A stretch of 7,918 bases of DNA. Source: Hydrogenophilales bacterium RIFOXYD1_FULL_62_11. Its GTDB lineage: Bacteria; Pseudomonadota; Gammaproteobacteria; Burkholderiales; Thiobacillaceae. The notes beneath the pieces were generated by a model that did not search any database, was not told the origin of the DNA, and saw nothing but the letters and a program-made list of their open reading frames with translations. The position numbers and the translations under genes are program-made. Below, piece after piece: positions 1 to 6,975 of this stretch (the stretch's first letter is position 1; the number at the start of each line of letters is the position of its first letter). The stretch is from assembly GCA_001802655.1 (NCBI GenBank), contig MGZO01000065.1:9123-17040 (forward strand). Direction: 5' to 3'.

Positions 1-995
1 AGCAACGCAGCCGGCGCAAACGGACGGTACAGCCGCACCTTCAGCACCCCCACTTTTTCGCCGCGGGCCAGCAGATGATCGACCGTCTCGTGCGCCGTCT
101 CGGCGCCAGACCCCATCAGCACGATGACGCGCTCGGCGTCGGCCGCGCCGACATACTCAAACAGCTTGTAATGGCGCCCTGTCAATTCGCCGAAGCGGTC
201 CATCGCGTCCTGCACGATCTGCGGAAAACTGTCGTAGAACGGGTTGGCGCGTTCGCGCGACTGGAAAAACACGTCGGGGTTCTGCGAGGTGCCGCGCAGC
301 ACCGGGTGTTCCGGCGACAGCGCGCGGACGCGATGCGCCGCGATCAAATCAGCGTCGAGCATGGCGCGCACGCTATCGGCTTCCACCGCCGTGATCTTCA
401 CCACCTCGTGCGAGGTACGGAAGCCGTCGAAGAAATGGATCACCGGGATGCGCCCGGCCAGCGTGGCCGCCTGCGCGATGACCGCGAAATCCTGCGCCTC
501 CTGCGGCGAACTGGCGGCCAGCATGGCGCAGCCGGTGGCGCGGCAGGCCATGACGTCGGACTGGTCGCCAAAGATCGACAGTGCGTGGGTCGCCAGTGTT
601 CGCGCTGCCACATGCAACACAAACGGCGTCAATTCGCCGGCGATCTTGTACAAGTTGGGAATCATCAACAGCAAGCCCTGGCTGGCGGTAAAGCTGGTCG
701 CCAGCGCGCCGGACGTGAGCGCGCCGTGCAATGCGCCGGCGGCGCCCCCTTCCGACTGCATTTCGATGATGGTCGGCACCGCACCCCACAAATTGGGCCG
801 GCCCTGTGATGCCCATTCGTCGGCCCATTCGCCCATGCTGGACGCGGGCGTGATGGGGTAGATCGCAACCACCTCGTTGCCGAGGTAGGCCATGCGGGCA
901 ACGGCCTCGTTGCCGTCGATGGTGAGCGTGGTTCTTGACGCGTCAGCGTCTTTAGAACCACGGCCTACCCCTTGCGGGTGAAGCGTGGTGGTCAT
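1..995 (-). CDS. nifJ: Pyruvate:ferredoxin (flavodoxin) oxidoreductase, N-terminal part, cut by window edge
   Basis: This enzyme oxidatively decarboxylates pyruvate with CoA to acetyl-CoA and CO2, passing electrons to ferredoxin or flavodoxin in the cytoplasm. About 331 codons are open from the ATG at 995 to the left edge; the family is near 1,170-1,200 residues, so the Fe-S and C-terminal TPP domains lie outside. The visible part covers domain I and the start of domain II. YPITP at residues 46-50, EMQSEGG at 78-84 and HVAAR ending at R132 place T49, E82 and R132 at the positions of Thr31, Glu64 and Arg114 of the Desulfovibrio africanus enzyme (constant offset 18). The segments LLLMIPNLYK, HALSIFGDQSDVM and FFDGFRTSHE match Escherichia coli YdbK as I recall it. 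Compared with YdbK, which starts MITIDGN, there are about 22 extra N-terminal residues, with no in-frame ATG, GTG or TTG between M1 and that point. An in-frame ATG at 1004 is an alternative start, but the GGA at 1005-1007 is better spaced for 995. It is transcribed divergently from the antiporter gene. Confidence 0.95.
   Translation of the reverse strand, partial: MTTTLHPQGVGRGSKDADASRTTLTIDGNEAVARMAYLGNEVVAIYPITPASSMGEWADEWASQGRPNLWGAVPTIIEMQSEGGAAGALHGALTSGALATSFTASQGLLLMIPNLYKIAGELTPFVLHVAARTLATHALSIFGDQSDVMACRATGCAMLAASSPQEAQDFAVIAQAATLAGRIPVIHFFDGFRTSHEVVKITAVEADSVRAMLDADLIAAHRVRALSPEHPVLRGTSQNPDVFFQSRERANPFYDSFPQIVQDAMDRFGELTGRHYKLFEYVGAADAERVIVLMGSGAETAHETVDHLLARGEKVGVLKVRLYRPFAPAAL
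927..962. repeat. 36-base hairpin inside the 5' end of nifJ
   Basis: Arms CGTGGTTCT (927-935) and AGAACCACG (954-962) are perfect 9-base complements. Nested inside are GACGC (937-941) and GCGTC (946-950) around a 4-base loop, giving 14 pairs with only a 1/3-base internal asymmetry. It lies in the extra N-terminal codons of nifJ, roughly residues 12-23, and no T-run follows it in the nifJ direction, so it is not an intrinsic terminator. It may be a short palindromic element that became part of the frame, or an mRNA structure affecting early translation. Confidence 0.75.
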
Positions 996-1008
996 GGCAT
1001 GCATTTCC

Positions 1009-1024
1009 AGGACAAATCTGTCCT
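1009..1024. promoter_or_regulatory. 16-base dyad at the presumed nifJ transcription start
   Basis: AGGACA (1009-1014) and TGTCCT (1019-1024) are perfect complements around a 4-base spacer. The dyad lies just downstream of the candidate nifJ -10 box at 1027-1032 and just upstream of the start codon. That is where a repressor would block polymerase or a leader hairpin would affect ribosome access. I do not recognise the motif as the site of a known regulator. Confidence 0.4.
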
Positions 1025-1026
1025 TT

Positions 1027-1032
1027 ATTCTA
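1027..1032 (-). promoter_or_regulatory. Candidate sigma-70 -10 box for nifJ
   Basis: Read on the minus strand, the hexamer is TAGAAT (5 of 6 to TATAAT). The best -35 at suitable spacing, TGGCTG about 16 bases upstream, is poor, so a promoter here would be weak or activator-dependent. Transcription would start near 1020, leaving a leader of about 25 bases. Confidence 0.3.
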
Positions 1033-1161
1033 GCCCCGCGTGACGAATCAGCCAGTGCCGTGACCAAGCGCACGCCGATGCGCAGCGTCCAAATTGAGCG
1101 CGGCGCATCCTGTAAACTCGAAGGCATCCTCGCGTGACGGAGCGTCTGCCGATTTTTCACT

Positions 1162-2868
1162 ATGCCGCACAGTGTCGACCTCATCACCACGATTGCCGCC
1201 GCACTGGGGCTGGCACTGATCTTCGGTTTCATCGCCGTTCGCCTGAGGCTGCCTGCGCTGGTGGGGTATCTGCTCGCCGGTATCCTGATCGGGCCCTTCA
1301 CGCCCGGTTTCGTCGCCGATACCGCGTTGGCAGGACAGCTGGCGGAAATCGGCGTGATGCTGCTGATGTTCGGCGTGGGGCTGCATTTTTCGCTCGACGA
1401 TCTGCTGTCGGTGAAGAAAATCGCGCTGCCCGGCGCGGTGGTGCAGATCGCGGTGGCCACCCTGATGGGCATGGGCCTGGCCACCTGGTGGGGCTGGGAC
1501 CTGATGGCCGGAATCGTGTTCGGCCTGTCGCTGTCGGTAGCGAGCACGGTGGTGCTGCTGAAAGCGCTGGAAAGCCGGGGCGTGCTGGCGACGCCGAATG
1601 GCCGCATCGCGGTGGGCTGGCTGGTGGTCGAAGACCTGGTAATGGTGCTAGTGCTGGTATTGCTGCCTCCGCTGGCAGGGATGTTCGGCGGCAGCACGGC
1701 GACACCACACGAGGGCAATCTGCTGGCCACGCTGGCGATCACGCTCGGTCAGGTGGCGCTGTTCATTGCACTGATGCTGGTGGTGGGGCGGCGCCTTTTT
1801 CCCTGGTTGCTGTGGCAGGTGGCGCGCACCGGATCGCGCGAGCTGTTCACGCTGTGCGTGGTGGCCGCCGCGCTCGGCATCGCCTACGGCTCGGCGGCCC
1901 TGTTCGGCGTGTCGTTTGCGCTGGGCGCATTCTTTGCCGGCATGGTGCTGCGCGAATCGGCGCTGAGCTACCGCGCCGCCGAGGAGTCGCTGCCGCTGCG
2001 CGATGCGTTCGCGGTGCTGTTCTTCGTCGCGGTGGGCATGCTGTTCGATCCGCGCGTGCTGATGGAACAGCCGCTGCAAGTGCTGGCCGTGGTCGCCATC
2101 ATCATATTCGGCAAATCGCTGGCAGCGTTTCTGCTTGTGCTGGCATTCCGCTATCCGCTCAACACCGCGCTCACGGTGTCCGCCAGCCTCGCGCAGATCG
2201 GCGAGTTCTCGTTCATCCTGGCCGGGCTGGGCGTCACACTGGGCGTGCTGCCGGTGGCGGGACAAAGCCTGATTCTGGCAGGCGCGCTGATTTCGATCGC
2301 GCTCAATCCGCTGGTATTCCAGATGGTGGAGCCGGCGCAGGCCTGGATCCGTTCACGCTCGCGCCGCGCACGCGAACTGGAACACCGCGACGACCCGCTG
2401 GCCGAGCTGCCCGCCGACGTCGCGTCGCATTCCCTGAGCGGCCACGTGGTGCTGGTGGGATTTGGCCGCGTCGGGCAACGCATCGCCGAGGCACTCGACG
2501 CACGCGGACTGCCCTATGTGGTCGCCGAGCAGCAGCGCGAGGCCGTCGAGAAACTGCGTGGGCACGGTATTCACGCGGTCGTCGGTGACGCGTTCGAGCC
2601 GGCGGTGCTGATCCAGGCGCATGTCGCACGCGCGCAAATGCTGGTGATCGCCACGCCCGACACGTTCAAGGCCCGCAGGATGATCGAGATTGCGCGCACC
2701 CTCAACCCGCGCATCCACGTCATCGTGCGCAGCCACAGCGAGGACGAGGCCGAGTTGCTGCGCCGCGAACACGCAGTCGAGGTGCTGGTGGGGGAGCGGG
2801 AACTGGCGAACAGCATGGTGCGTCACGTGAGCGAACATGCTGAGGCGCACGCAACGGCACAGCCTTGA
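1162..2868 (+). CDS. ybaL: CPA2 family cation/proton antiporter with TrkA-N domain, YbaL/Kef type
   Basis: This 568-residue inner-membrane protein belongs to the monovalent cation:proton antiporter-2 family; relatives exchange K+ (or Na+) for protons. Residues 7-390 are a run of about twelve to thirteen hydrophobic segments. They include the N-terminal PALVGYLLAGILIGPFTPGF, LMFGVGLHFS at 68-77, and VGWLVVEDLVMV with D158, the acidic residue expected in the ion-binding crossover region, followed later by FGKSL with K318. A polar linker (about 395-425) leads to a cytoplasmic Rossmann domain with GFGRVG at 433-438 and E456 at the end of the second strand, the pattern of NAD(H)-binding TrkA-N/KTN domains. 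Length and order match Escherichia coli YbaL (about 558 residues), and the start aligns with that protein's start; the Shine-Dalgarno is poor (GGAG about 20 bases upstream). No KefF/KefG-type ancillary gene is adjacent. The family is certain; the transported ion is inferred. Confidence 0.94.
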   Translation: MPHSVDLITTIAAALGLALIFGFIAVRLRLPALVGYLLAGILIGPFTPGFVADTALAGQLAEIGVMLLMFGVGLHFSLDDLLSVKKIALPGAVVQIAVATLMGMGLATWWGWDLMAGIVFGLSLSVASTVVLLKALESRGVLATPNGRIAVGWLVVEDLVMVLVLVLLPPLAGMFGGSTATPHEGNLLATLAITLGQVALFIALMLVVGRRLFPWLLWQVARTGSRELFTLCVVAAALGIAYGSAALFGVSFALGAFFAGMVLRESALSYRAAEESLPLRDAFAVLFFVAVGMLFDPRVLMEQPLQVLAVVAIIIFGKSLAAFLLVLAFRYPLNTALTVSASLAQIGEFSFILAGLGVTLGVLPVAGQSLILAGALISIALNPLVFQMVEPAQAWIRSRSRRARELEHRDDPLAELPADVASHSLSGHVVLVGFGRVGQRIAEALDARGLPYVVAEQQREAVEKLRGHGIHAVVGDAFEPAVLIQAHVARAQMLVIATPDTFKARRMIEIARTLNPRIHVIVRSHSEDEAELLRREHAVEVLVGERELANSMVRHVSEHAEAHATAQP

Positions 2869-2926
2869 GCAGTCATTGTTCAAGCGGTATGCAAGGCACC
2901 ACGATTTGCGCACCCGCGGCACGCCC

Positions 2927-2941
2927 ACCATCACTGATGGT
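2927..2941. repeat. Small hairpin in the ybaL-crp/fnr spacer
   Basis: ACCATC (2927-2932) and GATGGT (2936-2941) form a perfect 6-base stem with a 3-base loop, 59 bases after the ybaL stop. No T-run follows in either direction, so it is at best a weak terminator or mRNA-end stabiliser. It overlaps the -35 box proposed for the next gene. Confidence 0.4.
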
Positions 2942-2966
2942 CAGCCAAAGTGGCGCAAGCTAAAAT
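2938..2966 (+). promoter_or_regulatory. Sigma-70-like promoter for the Crp/Fnr-family gene
   Basis: TGGTCA (2938-2943, 4 of 6 to TTGACA) and TAAAAT (2961-2966, 5 of 6 to TATAAT) are separated by exactly 17 bases. Transcription would begin near 2973, giving a leader of about 64 bases before the ATG at 3037. This would put the upstream GTG at 2950 outside the transcript. The decamer CAAGCTAAAA overlapping the -10 recurs 29 bases downstream. Confidence 0.5.
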
Positions 2967-2994
2967 CAGCAAGCGATGCATCATCAAGCTAAAA
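2956..2994 (+). repeat. Pair of 10-base direct repeats at the crp/fnr promoter
   Basis: CAAGCTAAAA occurs at 2956-2965 and again at 2985-2994, a period of 29 bases (just under three helical turns). The first copy overlaps the proposed -10 box and the second lies in the leader. They could be binding half-sites, possibly autoregulatory, or a small duplication. Confidence 0.35.
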
Positions 2995-3036
2995 CTCACA
3001 CCCATTCAACGAACCCCACACTTGAAGAAACCGGAT

Positions 3037-3780
3037 ATGTCAAAAAAGGCAGCAGCCGACACCTCGCTCCCAGATCCCAGGCAAAACTGCCTCCTGGCAG
3101 CGCTGCCCACGCAGGATTACGAGCGCCTATTGCCCGATCTTGAACTCGTTGACATGCCATTGGGGTGGACGATGTCCGAGTCGGGTGATCATGTGAACTA
3201 CCTTCACTTTCCGATTAGCGGCATTGTTTCGCTCATTTATGCCCTGGAAGACGGATCCTTTAGCGAAACCGCTCTGGTGGGGGACGAAGGGATGGTCGGC
3301 ATTTCCATTTTCATGGGGGGCGAAAGCATGCCAAGCAGCACGGAAGTGCAAAGCCCAGGCAAGGCGTATCGACTCAGCCGAAAGGTGATGAAACGAGAAT
3401 TCGCGTTAGGCGGCCAACTCCAGCACCTGGCACTGCTTTTCACGCAGGCCATGATTTGCCAGACTTCTCAAACGGCCGTGTGCAACCAGCACCACACACT
3501 GGACCAGCAAATGTGCCGCTGGTTGTTGATGAGCATGGACAGACTGCATGGCAATGAATTGGTGATCACGCAACAGATGATTGGACGGCTGTTGGGTGTG
3601 CGCCGGGAAAGCGTGACGCAAACCGTTGGGCAGCTGCAAAAAGATGGATTGATCGAACGCGGACGCGGTCACATCACGGTGGTGAATCGCCGCAAGCTTG
3701 AAAAGCGGGCATGTGAATGTTATGCGGCGGTTAAAGACGAGTACAAGCGCCTGCTCCCAGCCGTCCGAAGTTCAAAATGA
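3037..3780 (+). CDS. Crp/Fnr-family transcriptional regulator
   Basis: This is a cytoplasmic DNA-binding regulator of 247 residues. Residues 20-130 form a cyclic-nucleotide-binding-type beta barrel (PISGIVSLIY at 59-68, GDEGMVGISIFMGG at 82-95). A long dimerisation helix follows (about 126-170), then a winged helix-turn-helix at about 176-215 (ITQQMIGRLLGVRRESVTQTVGQLQ). The region after the GDEG loop lacks the Arg-Ser pair that holds the cAMP phosphate in CRP. There is also no N-terminal cysteine cluster as in FNR; the cysteines at 18, 141, 149, 160, 226 and 228 are scattered. The effector is therefore unknown, and plain cAMP or 4Fe-4S sensing is unlikely. I chose ATG 3037 over the in-frame GTG at 2950 because the barrel starts well after it, the extra 29 residues are basic and low in complexity, and a good promoter lies between. 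The gene runs convergently toward the response regulator gene. Confidence 0.9.
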   Translation: MSKKAAADTSLPDPRQNCLLAALPTQDYERLLPDLELVDMPLGWTMSESGDHVNYLHFPISGIVSLIYALEDGSFSETALVGDEGMVGISIFMGGESMPSSTEVQSPGKAYRLSRKVMKREFALGGQLQHLALLFTQAMICQTSQTAVCNQHHTLDQQMCRWLLMSMDRLHGNELVITQQMIGRLLGVRRESVTQTVGQLQKDGLIERGRGHITVVNRRKLEKRACECYAAVKDEYKRLLPAVRSSK

Positions 3781-3802
3781 GCAGCAAGTGATTACCGGTT
3801 GA

Positions 3803-3826
3803 TCAGGTCTGAACTTCTACACCTGA
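3803..3826. terminator. Weak inverted repeat between convergent genes
   Basis: TCAGGT (3803-3808) and ACCTGA (3821-3826) are perfect complements around a 12-base loop, in the 67-base gap between the convergent crp/fnr-family and response-regulator stops. The stem is short and no T-run follows on either strand. It is the only terminator-like structure in this junction and could serve both directions weakly. Confidence 0.25.
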
Positions 3827-3847
3827 ACGTCTTCCGTTGCCGGACCG

Positions 3848-5205
<1,358 letters not shown>

Positions 5206-5209
<4 letters not shown>

Positions 5210-6714
5210 GAAAGCGCTCCCTTGTTATGGCTTGCGTCGGTTGCGGGCAGACGGATGCAGAACGTCGCACCCTGCCCCGGTGTGCTCTGCACGGCGATGC
5301 AGCCGCCGTGCTCGTCGACAATTTCATAGGCCACAAACAGCCCAAGCCCCATGCCATGACCGACATCTTTGGTGGTGAAAAACGGGTCGAATATGCGCGG
5401 CAAAATATCCGGCGCAATGCCCGGACCGTTGTCCGTCACACGAATTTCCACCATGGCGCCTTGCTTCCCGCATCCCTCGCCGAGCGCGGTGCCCACAGGC
5501 GGCTCGCTGGCGAGCACAAGCTGCGCGGAAATATCCATTCGTCCCTGCGGCCCCAGGCCTTCCATGGCGTTGCGGATCAGATTGACGAATACCTGCTGCA
5601 GGCGCTGGGCATCGGCCGGCACGCTCAAATCCTCGGCAATGGACAACTGCACCACCGATTTGGCCGACACCTCGCCGCGCACAAAACCGACCGTTTGCGC
5701 CACCAGCGGTCGCAGCAATACGGCTTCCTTGCGAAATGCCCGCTCGCGCGAAAAATCCAGCAGCGAATGGACGATGCTGCGTGCCCGCTCAGTCTGCTGA
5801 TCGATCTGCTCCAGATAACGTCGCTGCGTCGCTGCGTCACATTCGCCTCCCTCTTCCAGCAGGATCTGGCAGGAACTCGAAATGTTCGACAACGGGTTGT
5901 TCAATTCATGTGCCACACCGGACAGCATGGTCCCGAGCGACACCATCCGCTCCGACCGCATGAGCGATTTTTGCCGCAGGTCCAGTTCCTTCAGCATGTG
6001 GTTAAAGGCAGCGATGATGGACAGGATTTCACGATCGTTCGACGGTGGCCGCAAGGTTTCGCGGTGATCGGCAGAAATGGCCGCCACGCTGGATTCCATT
6101 TCTTTCAGCGGCTTGACCACCCGTTGCGACAGCACGCGGCCGATCACCACGATCAACAGCGCCATGCTCAAAATGACGCCCAGCAGCAGCGTGCGAAAAG
6201 AAACCAGGGTGGATTGAATCTGGTGCCGTTCGGTTTCGGCCAGCGCCTCGGCGATGGCGACGACGCTCTGTCCAAGCTGACGCACTTGCGGTTCCAGCGC
6301 ATCGAGCTGCTGTGGATCGACGGCGGTCAAGGCTGCCATCTGGCCTTGATAGCGGGTGAGGCGGGTGTGCAACTGGCTCAGGCGTTCTTCAGGCGCAATG
6401 GCCACGAAATCCGCACGGTTGGCCATGAGCATTTCCTGCGCCAGCCGGATGTATCGGCCGTTTTCCGCCAGATCGGCAGCTTGATGATGGAGGAAATAAT
6501 TTCGTTCGAATCGGCGAATCTCGAGCACCGTATTGAACAGATCCGTGGCACGCTGACCCAGTACCACGCGCGCTTCCAGCGTGCGCAACTCGCCGATAAA
6601 AAACAGCGATGCCACCAAAATGATCGCTGCCACCGCGTAATAACCCAGCGTAATTTTCCCCCGCAGGGAATGGCGCGAAAGCACTTTTTGACTTAAGACC
6701 GGCGCAGAGGGCAT
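5206..6714 (-). CDS. Membrane sensor histidine kinase of the NtrC-partner type
   Basis: A 502-residue inner-membrane kinase that should autophosphorylate and pass phosphate to the downstream response regulator. Transmembrane helices at about 22-41 and 174-192 bracket a periplasmic domain of about 130 residues. It looks all-helical and contains the segment EIRRFERNYFLHH (65-77), resembling helical-bundle sensors (4HB/HBM-like) rather than PAS or Cache folds. A HAMP linker follows (about 193-246; P202, E229). The phospho-acceptor is H269 in GVAHELNNPL, then the N box NLIRNAMEGL (378-387), DNGPGI (428-433), FDPFFTTK (442-449) and GHGMGLGL (452-459). All catalytic boxes are intact. A short Gly-rich insertion lies at about 403-419. 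ATG 6714 is the only plausible ATG before TM1 and has no clear Shine-Dalgarno; GTG at codon 11 is a less likely start. The stimulus is unknown. Confidence 0.93.
5217..5223 (-). promoter_or_regulatory. Strong ribosome binding site for the response regulator
   Basis: On the minus strand the heptamer AAGGGAG ends seven bases before the response-regulator ATG, inside the last codons of the kinase gene. It allows re-initiation at the ATGA overlap and fixes the start at 5209. The kinase start has no comparable signal, so the regulator may be made in larger amounts than the kinase. Confidence 0.7.
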
Positions 6715-6719
6715 TTATT

Positions 6720-6746
6720 TGCATCAACAAAAACAAGGTAGATGCA
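6720..6746. promoter_or_regulatory. Inverted repeat immediately upstream of the kinase start codon
   Basis: TGCATC (6720-6725) and GATGCA (6741-6746) are perfect complements separated by 15 bases. In the kinase mRNA this hairpin ends five bases (AATAA) before the ATG, where a Shine-Dalgarno would be expected and none is seen. It may be a binding site or a translational control hairpin; the long T-rich loop makes it only moderately stable. Confidence 0.35.
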
Positions 6747-6747
6747 T

Positions 6748-6767
6748 TTTGCAACATGCGTTACAAA
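6748..6767. promoter_or_regulatory. 20-base imperfect dyad, possible enhancer or operator site
   Basis: TTTG and CAAA outer arms and AAC and GTT inner arms are symmetric about 6757/6758, with 7 of 10 positions paired. It lies 34-53 bases upstream of the kinase ATG and about 190 bases upstream of the start proposed for the sigma-54 promoter. It could be an autoregulatory site for the kinase operon or a distal activator site. Confidence 0.3.
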
Positions 6768-6800
6768 TCTTCAACTCCGTGACTGGATCTGCCTTATTCT

Positions 6801-6924
6801 TTTAAATACATAGGGATAAAAACATCGTTCAAACAAAGAGAGTTGCGTAATGCAACGAATCGCATTATCACCGCCCCGGAAATTCTCCCGATAGTCATTT
6901 AAAAACAACAAGATAAAAACATGG
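6801..6924 (+). repeat. Imperfect 27-base direct repeat, two copies 97 bases apart
   Basis: The copies are 6801-6827 and 6898-6924. They agree at 21 of 27 positions, including TTTAAA at the left and a perfect GATAAAAACAT at the right. The right copy runs into the -24 element of the sigma-54 promoter candidate. The sequence is AT-rich, so some similarity is expected by chance, but the aligned pattern suggests an ancestral duplication or repeated binding or bending sites. Confidence 0.4.
6842..6867. promoter_or_regulatory. Overlapping dyads, candidate upstream activator sites
   Basis: GTTGC (6842-6846) and GCAAC (6852-6856) form one dyad with a 5-base spacer. TAATGC (6848-6853) and GCATTA (6862-6867) form a second with an 8-base spacer. 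They lie about 90-105 bases upstream of the transcription start expected from the sigma-54 promoter, within the usual range for NtrC-family enhancer sites. Binding by the neighbouring response regulator is inferred from position only. Confidence 0.35.
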
Positions 6925-6937
6925 AATGCTTCGTGCT
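6922..6937 (+). promoter_or_regulatory. Candidate sigma-54 (-24/-12) promoter
   Basis: TGGAATGCTTCGTGCT matches the sigma-54 consensus TGGCACG-N4-TTGCW at 9 of 12 defined positions. The essential GG (6923-6924) and GC (6935-6936) are present with the required ten bases between them. Transcription would start near 6948, leaving about 28 bases before the ATG at 6976. A sigma-54-activating response regulator is encoded just across the spacer, which strengthens the call. Confidence 0.5.
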
Positions 6938-6975
6938 TAGTTCAGGACATCACAAACCCCTGGATCGAGCCGACC

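Noticed and set aside
373..828. Minus-strand open frame (151 codons) within the nifJ region
   Set aside because: Same strand but a different frame from nifJ. The nifJ frame is open throughout and carries the conserved catalytic residues.
1134..2588. Second plus-strand frame overlapping the antiporter (484 codons)
   Set aside because: Its Arg/Ala/Gly-rich translation is typical of an off-frame reading, and the YbaL-type frame explains the region fully.
2927..2941. Intrinsic terminator after ybaL
   Set aside because: The 6-base stem has no T-run after it on either strand, so it is kept only as a small hairpin.
2950..3036. GTG start giving a 29-residue N-terminal extension of the Crp/Fnr-family protein
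   Set aside because: A good sigma-70-like promoter overlaps it, the extra residues are basic and unlike the family, and ATG 3037 lies at the expected distance before the barrel domain.
5227..6696. Long plus-strand open frame (489 codons) opposite the histidine kinase
   Set aside because: It is the mirror of a GC-biased coding frame. Its translation is rich in His, Arg and Gln without domain motifs, while the opposite strand encodes a complete kinase.
6860..6882. GG-N10-GC spacing on the minus strand as a sigma-54 promoter for the kinase operon
   Set aside because: Only about 6 of 12 consensus positions match, and the -24 triplet reads GGG rather than TGG. It is far weaker than the plus-strand site at 6922-6937.
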